Assembly (NCBI GenBank): GCA_016124895.1
Contig: WGMU01000018.1
Coordinates: 62,001 to 126,000 of the forward strand
Direction: 5' to 3'
Origin: a bacterium
GTDB taxonomy: Bacteria; Planctomycetota; Planctomycetia; Planctomycetales; Planctomycetaceae
Length of the DNA: 64,000 bases
Program-made: the position numbers and the translations under genes
Notes under the pieces: generated by a model
What the model was told of the DNA's origin: nothing
What the model saw: the letters and a program-made list of their open reading frames with translations, nothing else
The model's database searches: none
Shown: piece after piece, positions 17,201 to 27,400 of the stretch
Numbering within the stretch: position 1 is the first letter of the stretch
How the letters are laid out: the number at the start of each line of letters is the position of its first letter

Positions 17201-18238
17201 TTACTCGCCGCGCGCCGGGCGCATAGGTGGTTGACTCACCAGACAGCGTTGAGTCTCGACGACGCGAATGGCCTGTTCGCGATTCATTGTGAGGTAGCGG
17301 TCGCGACCGTTCGCCTGCGGCGTGAATCGAGTGAAGCCGTCGTCGTCGACGCTGACCGTTCCGGAAGGTGACAGGCCGAAGTAGTCGTCTCCGGGCCGCA
17401 CGGCGTGCAGAACGCTGGTCAAATCCCACGTGGGCCGGTCGTGATTCGGGCCGCTGTGTAGCAGGTAGGCTTCTTTGACAATGTGATGTTTCCGGTACGC
17501 GAAGTCGCGGGCAATGCTTTCTCGCGGATAAGGAGCAGCGATACCGATCTGGAAATCGCTCCACACCACGGAAACGTCAGCCGGCCATGCTTTCGCGAAA
17601 CACTGCATGGAACCGACGCCGTTGCGCACGTTGGCTTCGAGATAGTGGTCGTTTCCCTGGACCGCAGCGAATGCGCCGGCCATGACAGACACCAGCTTGA
17701 CCTTCCTTCTGATCAGCTCGGGGCCGGAAAGAGGACTGATGTCGTCGGGCTTCGACTCGATAAGGTCTGCGAGATTCGCTGCCAGTCCAACCTGCACCAG
17801 CGTCATCGAATGGTCATCCGACTGCGCCAGTATGCGTCTCAGCACTGTCACCGCGTCCGGGGCATCGTTACCTGAGAGCAGATCGTGCGGATATCGAAAG
17901 CGGTCGCCGTCCTTTGTCTGCACAAGATGCAGATACCTGCTGTCACGAATCTGAGCGTCTCTGGTCACGCCGATCGGAATGTCCGGCCGTCCGTAAAACG
18001 TATTCACCGCGTCGACAAAAGCCGCGGCCAGTGGGTTGATTTTCGAGACCGTGACTGCTTCGATCGAACATTCGCCACGATCTGCCAGCGCGTGCAACAT
18101 GGCAAGAGCCAGCACGTCGTCGACGTCTCCGGTGATGTCGGTATCGAAGATGACCGGGATCCGGGCGGGTGAGTCGTCACCGCATGACGTTCGGGCCAGC
18201 GTGAGCACGATCAGCAAGACCAGCGTGTGAGGTTTCAT
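17201..18238 (-). CDS. Exported inosine/uridine-preferring nucleoside hydrolase-like protein (copy 1)
   Basis: Protein of 345 residues. The ATG at 18238 is chosen because it starts a clean signal peptide (MKPHTLVLLIVLTLARTSCG); upstream codons in the frame are Arg-rich and unlikely to be coding. The family's calcium-binding motif DTDxxxDxDD is present (IFDTDITGDVDDVLAL). Further conserved blocks are PHDLLSGNDAPDAVTVLRR and DRPTWDLTSVL. Nucleoside hydrolases cleave the N-glycosidic bond of nucleosides to ribose and base; the signal peptide places this one outside the cytoplasm. A clear paralogue lies at 34129-35163. It is divergent from a sulfatase gene and upstream of a subtilase. Confidence 0.88.
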   Translation of the reverse strand: MKPHTLVLLIVLTLARTSCGDDSPARIPVIFDTDITGDVDDVLALAMLHALADRGECSIEAVTVSKINPLAAAFVDAVNTFYGRPDIPIGVTRDAQIRDSRYLHLVQTKDGDRFRYPHDLLSGNDAPDAVTVLRRILAQSDDHSMTLVQVGLAANLADLIESKPDDISPLSGPELIRRKVKLVSVMAGAFAAVQGNDHYLEANVRNGVGSMQCFAKAWPADVSVVWSDFQIGIAAPYPRESIARDFAYRKHHIVKEAYLLHSGPNHDRPTWDLTSVLHAVRPGDDYFGLSPSGTVSVDDDGFTRFTPQANGRDRYLTMNREQAIRVVETQRCLVSQPPMRPARGE

Positions 18239-18399
18239 TCTGCAGAGACATCCAGAGTAAGATGGGGCGCAGTTCAGACGCCTTCCATATTCACGCGGAA
18301 GTCTATTCCCCAGCCTGCTTCGCGGCACGCCCGCGAAACCCCGCTGCCCGTTGCATTGGCGCCGAACGCCTCTCGTCCGAATACAGGAAGGTTTCCGTG

Positions 18400-19683
18400 A
18401 TGCGCGTAATGGCCTGTCTCGTCTCTGTGTTCTGCCTGTTCGCGACTCAAGCGGGAGCAAAGTCGCCGAACATTATCCTCATCATGGCCGACGATGTCGG
18501 TTACGAATGTTTCGGCTGCTACGGCAGTCAGCAGTACCGGACGCCCAATCTCGATCGTCTGGCGGCAGAAGGGCTGCGGTTTCGGCACTGTTACTCGCAA
18601 CCGCTCTGCACACCGAGCCGCGTGAAGATCATGACGGGCCTGTCGAACGCTCGGAATTACGCGGCCTTTTCGATTCTGCGCCGCGACCAGAAGACCTTTG
18701 CTCATTACCTCAAGGACGCAGGCTACACGACGGTCATTGGTGGGAAGTGGCAACTGCTTGGCGCGGAGAACTACAGCAAACAGTTCCGAGGCAAAGGCAG
18801 CCTGCCGCAGCAGATGGGGTTCGACCGTCACTGTCTATGGCAGGTCGAGAAACTCGGCGATCGCTACTGGAATCCCAGACTGACGATCGACGGCGAGGCC
18901 AAACAATTCAGCCCGGACGATTACGGCCCCGAAATCGTCACCAGCTACCTGCTCGACTTCATGACCGAACACGCGCAGGACCACGCGCCGATGTTCGTCT
19001 ACTACCCGATGATCCTGGTCCACAATCCGTTTCTGCCGACACCGGACAGTGAGTCGCGGCAGAACAAAGATCAGCAGCAGAACTTCGAGGATATGGTTGC
19101 CTTTATGGACAGACAGGTCGGCCGCATCATCGACCGGACCAGAGAACTGGGCATCGCCGACGAAACGCTGATCCTCTTCACCGGCGACAACGGCACGAAC
19201 AAAGCAATCACGTCGGAGCTGAGCGGACAGACGATCCGCGGCGGCAAGGGCAACACCAGCGATTCCGGAACGCGTGAACCGCTGATTGCCTGCTGGCCCG
19301 GCACGATTAAACCCGGCCAGGTGACTGATCAGCTCGTCGACATTTCGGACTTCCTGCCGACGCTCCAGGAAGTCGCTGGAGCACCCGTTCCAGACGGCCT
19401 GGATGGGATCAGCTTTGCGCAGCTGCTCAAAGGCAAAGACGGTCCGGCACGAAGCTGGATGTACTGCTTTTACCACCCGCGTCCGGAACGCGGTCAGGCC
19501 AGACGTTTCGTCCGTGACCATACGTGGAAGCTGTATGGCGACGGCAGTTTCTTTAATATCCATGCGGACGTCGATGAGAAGTCGCCGTTGCCACCGTCTG
19601 CGGAACCAGAGGTGTATCGCAAGCTGAAGGCGGCTCTCGACTCGATGCCCGCGCAGGGGCAAACGCTGCTCAAATTCGATTAG
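18400..19683 (+). CDS. Secreted sulfatase (type I, formylglycine-dependent)
   Basis: Protein of 427 residues. Start at 18400, preceded by AGGAAGG and giving a signal peptide (MRVMACLVSVFCLFATQAGA). The metal-binding start PNIILIMADDVGYECFGCYG is present. The formylglycine motif C-T-P-S-R sits in PLCTPSRVKIMTG. Other sulfatase blocks are GGKWQL, FTGDNGTN (metal-binding Asp-Asn) and the C-terminal HTWKLYGDG. Planctomycetes use many such enzymes to desulfate marine or aquatic polysaccharides. A formylglycine-generating enzyme is needed but is not in this window. It is divergent from a nucleoside hydrolase gene, an association repeated at 34-36 kb. Confidence 0.94.
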   Translation: MRVMACLVSVFCLFATQAGAKSPNIILIMADDVGYECFGCYGSQQYRTPNLDRLAAEGLRFRHCYSQPLCTPSRVKIMTGLSNARNYAAFSILRRDQKTFAHYLKDAGYTTVIGGKWQLLGAENYSKQFRGKGSLPQQMGFDRHCLWQVEKLGDRYWNPRLTIDGEAKQFSPDDYGPEIVTSYLLDFMTEHAQDHAPMFVYYPMILVHNPFLPTPDSESRQNKDQQQNFEDMVAFMDRQVGRIIDRTRELGIADETLILFTGDNGTNKAITSELSGQTIRGGKGNTSDSGTREPLIACWPGTIKPGQVTDQLVDISDFLPTLQEVAGAPVPDGLDGISFAQLLKGKDGPARSWMYCFYHPRPERGQARRFVRDHTWKLYGDGSFFNIHADVDEKSPLPPSAEPEVYRKLKAALDSMPAQGQTLLKFD

Positions 19684-19758
19684 CGCGATGCTGGAACTCA
19701 AATCCGGACTTCCAGATCGGCGATCTGCCTCCGCAGGCCAACCGATAATTCAGACGGG

Positions 19759-22700
19759 TTAATCCACGCCGAGCGTGACGCGGCGTTCTTCGAGGGCGGA
19801 TTTCAGTGCCTCGCGATTTGTCTTCGAAGGATCGATCCAGGCGGTGGCGCGTGCGTCGTGAAAGCTGGCGGTGGCCCGTTCAACGCCCTCAATCCGTTCG
19901 AGTATCTGATACACGGCCAGTGAGCAGGCTTTGCAGTCGAGGCCGACGATCGAGATGTCGACGCGTTCAAGTTTCTCGTACGGAATTGAGCCCGGCGATT
20001 TGAGACTGAAAGTGCCTTGCGAAACCTGGCGAACGCGGTTGTTGAGGCGTTCGACGATCTGTTCCGGCTTCGCATTGCGAAAGAGATCGGACTCGGGAGT
20101 GTACGCCAGTTGGGCAGTCGCCGTTTCGTAGTCAATGTCTCGCAGTCGGACTTCCGGAAAGTCGGCGAGTAGCGCGCGGAAGCCGTCGACACGTTCCGGA
20201 ATGAACAGCCCGGCGACTCGCAGCGTCACCGTGTGAGATTCGTCGAACTGGCCGTCAGCAAACGCCGGTGCCGCAGTGGGTGGCTCGAACGGTGTGGCGA
20301 TGACGGGTGACTCAACGTCAGGCAGCGAGGCGACCATCATCATTCTGTGCGGAGGCTCGACCGCAGCGATGTCGCACGAACTCGTTTGTGTTGAACGACT
20401 GTCGGTGGGTTCTTCGGTCGTGGCCTCACCGCCGGTGAAGAGCGGGCTGCCGATCAGCTCGTGCAGCAGCGTGCGGATGCCGCCGCCGCGACGCAGAGTG
20501 CGTTCGACGATCGCTCCAATCTGTGATCGATCGGCAAAGCCAATCGTCCGGCCGGTGGCGTACACGGCGAACTGCCGCGTCAGGTTGCGCAGCAGGCGAG
20601 CCCGATCGGCGGCGATCAGCAACTGAAACTGCTGGATGTCCGCGAACGGCTGCCCGTCTGCGAGTTCGCCACTGGCGTCGACAGTCGGCCCCAGCTTGAA
20701 GCCGATGCCGATAAACGGGTCGATCGAGCCACGCGGCGCCGGATCGCCCTCGCCAATTGATCGATAGCGTTCGCGATATCCGCCGATCACGTCGAAGGCT
20801 TCCAGCGCGAAGCCGGGCGGGTCAATTCGTGCGTGACAGCCGGCGCACTGCGGATCTTCACGATGTTTCGCCAGTTGCTCGCGAATCGTTGTCGCTCCGC
20901 GCACGTCGGGTTCGATGGCCGCCACGCTGGATGGCGGTGGTTCCGGCGGCTCGCCGAGCAGTCGATCCATGACAAAAGCTCCGCGCGGGACGGGCGAGGT
21001 CGTCGTCCCGTTCGCCGTGACTTTCAGCACAGACGCCTGCGTCAGGAAGCCGCCGCGCGGACAGTTATCAGGCAGTTCGACGTGACGCACACCAGTGCCT
21101 GTCACGTTGGAAATGCCGTAATGCTTCGCGAGTTTTTCATTGACAATGACAAAGCTCGACTTCGTCACGTGGACGGCGTCGAGGTTGTTGTCGAGCAGCT
21201 CGCGGAAGTACGCCCGCGATTCAGCAACCATCGAGTCCTGCAGGTAGGGACTGAACTCGGGATACAGCTTTTTATCTGGATCGTTCGCCGCAATCTGACG
21301 CAGCTTGAGCCACGGGCCGAGGAAGTCGTCGACGAATCGCTGCGATCGGGCATCGTTGAGCAACCGCTCGACCTCAGTGTGCAGAACCTGCGGCTGACAA
21401 AGATCGCCCTCCGCCGCGTGCTGCGTGAGCTGCGCGTCCGGCAGCGAGTTCCACAGGAAGTAGGACAGCCGGCAGGCGAGTGCCCAGTCGTCGAGCTTTC
21501 CTTCCGGCTCGACGTGATAAAGAAAGTCCGGCGAGACCAGGGCGTTGCGAAAAGCTGCCCGCATCGCGAATTCAAAACTGTCACCGGCATCCAGACGCTT
21601 ACTCACGATTTCGACGTACTGCCGCCGAACGTCGTCGCTGACCGGACGGCGGAACAGCTTTGGCAGGAAATTCGCCAGCAGACGGTCGGCATCTTTCAGA
21701 GGCGATTTGCTGTGAACAGTCCAGATGCCAGGCTCCGGATCGCGACGGTTCTGACCGGCGCCGAGCTGGCGGACTCGCGGACGCAGCGGTGCTCGCACGC
21801 CGGGGTGCTCGTCGGCTTTGAACTCGGTCAGTGGCAGTTTGCCGAACAGTAGCGAGTGGCTGCGCGGCGGCCACGTGTCATACAGCGGGCCTTCGATGTC
21901 GAGCCAGTCGACGGCGATGCCCGGCCCGGTGAACTCCATAGCCCGCTTCTTCTTGTAGTAGTTTGCGGCCGGAGCCAGCGACGCCGTGTTGAAGCCGACG
22001 ATCTCGTTGCGGTTCAGCCAGACCACGACTTCGTGCTCCAGTGCGTTCGTGTCTGGAGCGTCAAAGTAGCCGAGCACGTAACTCGGATGCTGCCCGCCGC
22101 GGCCGTCGCCGGTGAGTTGCACGACCGACAGCCGCCCGGCTTCGGTCCCGCGCCCCGGCAGCACCTGGCCCTTGTCCCAGCCGAAACTCCACAATGAAGT
22201 ACGCACTCGGTAACGCGCCGGGTAGATCGTGACGTGCTCGATGAAGTACGGATTGAATGACTCGTCCTCGTGGCGGAACAACCCGACGGTGGCTCCATTG
22301 TCGAACGAGCCCCAGCGTTCGTGCGCCCCCTGATCGAGATGGTTCTGCTCGGCGGCCGGCGGGAAGTCGGGATCGGGCACCTTGTTTTTGAGCAGGACTC
22401 CATCGCCGTTCATCACAACGTGAGCGACGAAGCCTCCGCGGTTGACCAGAGAGATCCGCCGCTTCTGAATGATCGGTGGTTCAGGCCGCGTCGCGATGGC
22501 GTAGTCGAGAATATGCTCGGCGGCTTCGAGATACTTCGCGACGTTGACGTGCGAGATGTCGAGTGCTTCAGGATGCTTGTCGAATCCGTGAGCCGACCCG
22601 TCCTCTGGCAGCATTCCTGCCAGAGCGATCCCCGGCATGTCGAACAGATCGCGAATCGTGTTTTCGTACTCACCTCGCGTGAGCCGCCGAAGCTGCGGGG

Positions 22701-23058
22701 CATCCTTTGATGCCTCTCGTTCGGCAGCGATGATCGAATCACTGAGCCACCTCAGTACGGCAGCCTGCTCAGCAGCAGTCGGCTGATCAGCGTCCTTCGG
22801 CGGCATCGTCCCGGCAGCAATCCGATCATGCACCTTCACCCACTGAGGTCCGGATTCCTCGCTGATGAAGTCCTGTTTCAGCGACGTCAGATTAAGACCG
22901 CCTTCTCGCGTTTCTGCATTGTGGCACGCAACGCAGTGCGTTTTGACGAAGCTACCAACGTCCGACGCGAGAGTGGCCCTTGTCTGGTCAAGAAGAATCA
23001 GCAACGCCATCACCGACAGGGCATCAGTGATTTGTTTTGAAGATTTGAGTCGCATCAA
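19759..23058 (-). CDS. DUF1587/1592/1588/1585 c-heme protein with C-terminal heavy-metal-associated (HMA)-like domain
   Basis: Protein of 1099 residues with a signal peptide. A CVACH c-heme motif is near residue 42 and is followed by GTMPPKDA, the planctomycete cytochrome C pattern. DUF1587 (LTRGEYENTIRDLF), DUF1595/1592 (FRNALVSPDFLYHVEP, LSYFLWNSLPDAQL), DUF1588 (NGTTTSPVPRGAFV and a second heme-like CAGCH near 738) and DUF1585 blocks follow in the usual order. Unusually, about 150 extra residues follow. A first ferredoxin-like segment without Cys (VTLRVAGLFIPERVDGFRAL) is followed by an HMA-like domain with the CxxC of metal-binding sites (VGLDCKACSLAVYQ, near 1040). ATG overlaps the DUF1552 gene stop by four bases (ATGA), so the pair is translationally coupled. 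Function of the whole family is unknown. Confidence 0.88.
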   Translation of the reverse strand: MMRLKSSKQITDALSVMALLILLDQTRATLASDVGSFVKTHCVACHNAETREGGLNLTSLKQDFISEESGPQWVKVHDRIAAGTMPPKDADQPTAAEQAAVLRWLSDSIIAAEREASKDAPQLRRLTRGEYENTIRDLFDMPGIALAGMLPEDGSAHGFDKHPEALDISHVNVAKYLEAAEHILDYAIATRPEPPIIQKRRISLVNRGGFVAHVVMNGDGVLLKNKVPDPDFPPAAEQNHLDQGAHERWGSFDNGATVGLFRHEDESFNPYFIEHVTIYPARYRVRTSLWSFGWDKGQVLPGRGTEAGRLSVVQLTGDGRGGQHPSYVLGYFDAPDTNALEHEVVVWLNRNEIVGFNTASLAPAANYYKKKRAMEFTGPGIAVDWLDIEGPLYDTWPPRSHSLLFGKLPLTEFKADEHPGVRAPLRPRVRQLGAGQNRRDPEPGIWTVHSKSPLKDADRLLANFLPKLFRRPVSDDVRRQYVEIVSKRLDAGDSFEFAMRAAFRNALVSPDFLYHVEPEGKLDDWALACRLSYFLWNSLPDAQLTQHAAEGDLCQPQVLHTEVERLLNDARSQRFVDDFLGPWLKLRQIAANDPDKKLYPEFSPYLQDSMVAESRAYFRELLDNNLDAVHVTKSSFVIVNEKLAKHYGISNVTGTGVRHVELPDNCPRGGFLTQASVLKVTANGTTTSPVPRGAFVMDRLLGEPPEPPPSSVAAIEPDVRGATTIREQLAKHREDPQCAGCHARIDPPGFALEAFDVIGGYRERYRSIGEGDPAPRGSIDPFIGIGFKLGPTVDASGELADGQPFADIQQFQLLIAADRARLLRNLTRQFAVYATGRTIGFADRSQIGAIVERTLRRGGGIRTLLHELIGSPLFTGGEATTEEPTDSRSTQTSSCDIAAVEPPHRMMMVASLPDVESPVIATPFEPPTAAPAFADGQFDESHTVTLRVAGLFIPERVDGFRALLADFPEVRLRDIDYETATAQLAYTPESDLFRNAKPEQIVERLNNRVRQVSQGTFSLKSPGSIPYEKLERVDISIVGLDCKACSLAVYQILERIEGVERATASFHDARATAWIDPSKTNREALKSALEERRVTLGVD

Positions 23059-24308
23059 ACCATCTCCAGTCCGCGCATGGTGCCTTTGCCAGTGGAGAAT
23101 TCATCGACTTCCAGGCCAAGGCGCTGCAGCATGGAGACGTAAAGGTTCGACAGCGGGTAGTTGTTCTGCGTATCGAAGGCGAGGTGCTGGCCGTGTTTGA
23201 AGCCGCCGCCGGCGAGCAGGGCGGGGAGGTTGACGTTCGAGTGTGAGTTCGCGCTGCCCATGCAGGTTCCGTACAGAACCATCGTCTGTTCGAGCAGCGT
23301 GGAACCGGCTTCCTGAGTTTCAGCCAGCGACGTCAGGAAACCGTTCAGCGCGTCGAACTGACGTTCCTCGTGCCCGCGAAGTTCGGCCAGGACTTCCGGG
23401 CGGTTGCCGTGATGTGTGATGTTGTGGATGACCGTCGTGTCGATAAACAGTGAGACGATGCGCGACGAGTCGGTTTCCAGCGCGAGTTTGACGACGTCAA
23501 ACGTTGCGCGGGAACGCTCAACAAACTGGTTGCGGTCGGTGTTTTCTTCCGGCGGCTTCGCCTCAATGGCCGGTTTCGGACGGTACTCCCATTCCTGCGC
23601 ACTGTGCAGGCGCCGTTCGAGTTCCCTCACGGCGGTCAGATACTGATCCATGCGGCGGCGGTCGGCCGGAGACAGCGACCGGTTCAGCCGCCTGGATTGA
23701 TCTGCGACAAAGTCCAGCGTGCTGCGTCCCTGTCGAAGCGACTCGACGCGATCTTCAATCTCATTCGGACGCCCCTGCACGAAGAGTCTCTCAAACAGCT
23801 TCCGCGGACTTTTTTCAGCCGGGATCGGGGCTCCGCTGCGTGTGTAGCTGAGCGTCGGATTCTCGTTCGTCATCGCAAGAACCAGCGACGGATACCGCGT
23901 CTGATTACCGATCTGCTCAGCGGCAAACTGGTCGAGCGAGACACCGTTGCGGAAGCCGCCGCGGTCTGGATGCGGCGTCCCAGTGAGGAAACAGCGCTCG
24001 GCCGTGTGGCCTCCGGTGACGCCGGGAAAGCTCGTGCCGGAGAAGACGGTCATCTGCTTCCGGTGAGCTGCCAGACGTTCGAGATAAGGACTCGCCTTGT
24101 AGTCGCGGCCGTCACCCTCCGGAAAAAAGAACTGCGGCAGGATGCCCATGTTGGTTTCGATCGCCACCATGCGGCGCGGTGGCGGCGGCGCTTCGGCACC
24201 ACAGGCCGGCTGCATCGCGTCGAGCAATGGAAGCGCGATTGTGACTCCGGACGCGCGAAGAAACGTACGCCGGGAAAGTGTCGAAAAACGTCGTTTTTGT
24301 GTGCTCAT
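23055..24308 (-). CDS. DUF1552 exported protein with Tat signal
   Basis: Protein of 417 residues from the ATG at 24308, which gives a twin-arginine signal (LSRRTFLRASGVTIALPLLD). The DUF1552 family is recognised from VFSGTSFPGVTGGHTAERCFLTG, SLDQFAAEQIG, LPALLAGGGFKHGQH and the C-terminal NNYPLSNLYVSMLQRLG. DUF1552 genes almost always precede a DUF1587/1592 c-heme gene, and here the two overlap by four bases. The pair is thought to work outside the cytoplasm, but no biochemical activity is established. Upstream codons to 24383 are in frame but lack a signal-like sequence. Confidence 0.92.
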   Translation of the reverse strand: MSTQKRRFSTLSRRTFLRASGVTIALPLLDAMQPACGAEAPPPPRRMVAIETNMGILPQFFFPEGDGRDYKASPYLERLAAHRKQMTVFSGTSFPGVTGGHTAERCFLTGTPHPDRGGFRNGVSLDQFAAEQIGNQTRYPSLVLAMTNENPTLSYTRSGAPIPAEKSPRKLFERLFVQGRPNEIEDRVESLRQGRSTLDFVADQSRRLNRSLSPADRRRMDQYLTAVRELERRLHSAQEWEYRPKPAIEAKPPEENTDRNQFVERSRATFDVVKLALETDSSRIVSLFIDTTVIHNITHHGNRPEVLAELRGHEERQFDALNGFLTSLAETQEAGSTLLEQTMVLYGTCMGSANSHSNVNLPALLAGGGFKHGQHLAFDTQNNYPLSNLYVSMLQRLGLEVDEFSTGKGTMRGLEMV

Positions 24309-24406
24309 CAGGAGCCTCGTGTGAGACAGAACCAGGGAAGCGTTGTGACGGCAACGCGTCGAGGCGGCATCGTCAAAATACACATTTCATAAGTTGCGTG
24401 TCGCCG

Positions 24407-27400
24407 TCAACGATGCGGCTCCAGGCGAAGCTGCTGAATCTGGAAGACGCTCGAACTGGAACCGACAAACAACTTTGTTCCGTCGGGGACGGTCCAGTCA
24501 GGAGCGATCCGGGGCGGAAGGGTGCTCTGACCGTCCCACTTCAGGATCTCCTGATCGTCGGCCACGACTGAGAGCGATCGTTTACGGACCGAGACAATGA
24601 TCTTCGTGGACTTGTTATTCGTAAAAACCGGTTTCAAGAACGTGATCTGCGGCGATGTGAACAGCGTCGTTCGTTTCGAATTCTGATAGTCGAACAGGAT
24701 CATTGTCAGAACGCCGTCCACGGTCAGACCGAGGGCGAACTGGTTGTTGTTTGTCCGGCGTGAAACGACAAGTGTCAGGTCGTATTCTGCTGGCAGGTCG
24801 TAGGGAATGACGACGCGGGCTCCGGAATCTTCCGGCGATGTCAGCATTCCGTGCCGCATGATCCAGTGACCGCTGACAACGTCCCGCCGAAGATCAACGG
24901 CGTCCAGCAGGTTGACGGCCGGTCGTGCCGTCTCCAGCGGCTCAATCTCTTCCAGTCGATGCTCGATCTTCTGCCGGTCAAGATCCCGGGCCGAGGGCAG
25001 TGCCGCCCGATACCAATGCGCGGCTCGCAGGCGGATTTGCTTCTGTTCGAGGCCCCTGTACTCAGCCGCCAGTTCCCACCACCGATCGCCTGCCGCGATC
25101 TGTTCAGCGACAGTCCGCGGTGCTGCAAGATCAGAAGCAGCCGGTGCCTGCAGACGTCTATCACTGCACTGAGCAAGCAGCTTCAAACCGGCCTCCCAAT
25201 CGCCTTGAGCAAAACACCGAAACCGGCCGACGGACAGGCAGGCTTCCGGATCGAACGCGTTCGTCTGCAGCGTTTTCCGGGCCGGTTCGAGTGCCGCGAA
25301 ATCGGCGGCCAGCTTCGTCACGTCACTCAGACGATCTGTAATCTCACGGAGCCGCGCCGATTCACGAGCCTGCAGCGCATATTTTCGAGCAAGTTGCAGC
25401 AGTTCGACACCCGCATCGAATAAGTCGGCCGCAACGGCCTGGTCGGCCACTGACGTGAGTCGCTCGACGAAGGGCATCCGTTCCTGAGCGTCGATGCCTG
25501 AATTTCCGAGTTCACGCAGGGAGTCGATCCTGACGGCAAGCGCGTCGATCTGAAATTCGTCTTCAAGCTGCTGGATGGTCCGGAACGTCATGGCGACATC
25601 CGGCAGAGCGACCGCCATCTGCCGCGCGACTTCCAGGGCGGCGAACTTCTGGGTCGCGTCTTCAAAGCCGGTCGCGTCGTCGAGGATGCTCACGGTTAGC
25701 GCCGCCTTCTGCTCGTCCGTCCGCGCGTCCTCAATCTGGCGTTTGTAAACCTGCCGGACACGGGCCTGGGCGGCGGCGAGAACATGCTCGTCGGGCACAG
25801 CGTGCTTCGGAGCAGCAATAGCAGCAACGGGGATTCCGCCGGCCTGCCGAGCCAGATCACGGGCCGCCATTGCCTCGATTTCCCGCTCTCTTTCTTCCAG
25901 TTTCCGCAGCGTTTCCCGCTGTGACTGCGTGGCTGTTCTGGCCAGAGGCGCGATTGCTGCCATCGCATCCCGCCGGATGAAGTCCGCCAGGTCGTTGGGC
26001 ATTTTGACGTCGAGCACAACCTGCGGGCCGTTGGACTGCAGCTTCGTTCCCATCAGGATCTGCCGGATCATGCCGAGGATCGGATTATCGCGCGGGATGA
26101 TCTCACGCAGGCCTTCGGTGCTTTCCAGAAGTGCATCGAGGCCTCCTTCCACCTGAGCGGCGGCCTGCGCGTCAGGCGTGTCCACAGTCACTCGCAGCAG
26201 CGTGCCACCGGAGAGATCGCCGTGCGCAACGGCGAACTGAGCGTGTTGCGGCAGCGCGGACACGCCACGCAGATCAATCGGACCGCCGTCGTCGTTCAAC
26301 GGAGCCAGTAACTTCGCCAGTGGATCACGATTTCCTTCAAACGCGACAACCGCCACCAGATCGTGGTTGAGGTCTGCCTGAGCCAGTTTCTTCGCCAGCG
26401 GTGACTGAGCCGGCGGGTTCGAGAGCAGGCTTCGCAGACGCCGCTCGTCCGCTCTCAGGATTGTTCGGTCGTCGAGCAAATAAATGCCGCTGCCTCCCGC
26501 AAGCGGCGGGTCGGCGGCTTCATCGGGAACGTCGCGTTCAACCGGTGGCCCGTTCGCGACGGAGGGGAGGATCTTCTCGATCGTGGCGGTCAGGTTCGTC
26601 GAGTCGTAACTGCTGTTGCCCTTCGGATCGATCACGAAGTCGATGAATGAACCGGGGTGAACGTCGGCCCGGATGTCAAAGTTCGAACCGGTGGTGTCAT
26701 TGAACCGCAAATCGGTGGAGAACTTCTGCTGGCCGTCGACAAAAATCAGTGCCAGAACACCGTCGCCGTTTTTCGCGTTCGAGTACTTCCGGAAGTTGCC
26801 GCGAATGCGCGTCTCGGCGGCCGTGCGACTCTGCCACCGCAGAACGGCAAAGCGCGGCGACCGTGGGGAGGGATCCAGCGAGTTGCCAATCGTCGGGTAC
26901 TCATTCCCCATCGCGCCGCGAGGAGATTCGTATCGCCGTTTTCCAGCATCCCAGTGAAGCTTCCGCAGTGTGGCCTCCGGGGCCAAGGGGTTCTGCCGTT
27001 CGGCCGACTGGTAGATCCAGTTGCCGCTGTCGCTGGCATCCACGTGACCGTTGGCGTTGGGACAAAAGTCGTCCGGATAGCGGGCGAGAACGGCGGAGTT
27101 TCCAGGCGGTGCGGGCTTCGGCTTCGCCTCGCGGGGCTCAATGTCGTCCGAGCCCGGCGCGAGAACATCAGCAAACCGGAAGTAAGTCACGCCGCGGAAA
27201 TTCGTTTCCTCATACGGCAGATCGCCGAACTCGTCTTTCAACAGGTCCGCTCGCGCCCGTGGCTGTGCATATTGGACGATCGTGCAATCGTTCTCCGATT
27301 CGTCAGTGGGAATCCCTGCTGAATAGATGACGCGTTCGATGTCATTCAGCTTCATGCTTGATGCCTCAAGCCGCTCGCGGACGAAGTCCAGTTCGAGCAG

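Noticed and set aside
19690-19735. Small palindrome between the convergent sulfatase and DUF1592 genes
   Set aside because: Only six paired bases and no T-run; too weak to call a terminator.
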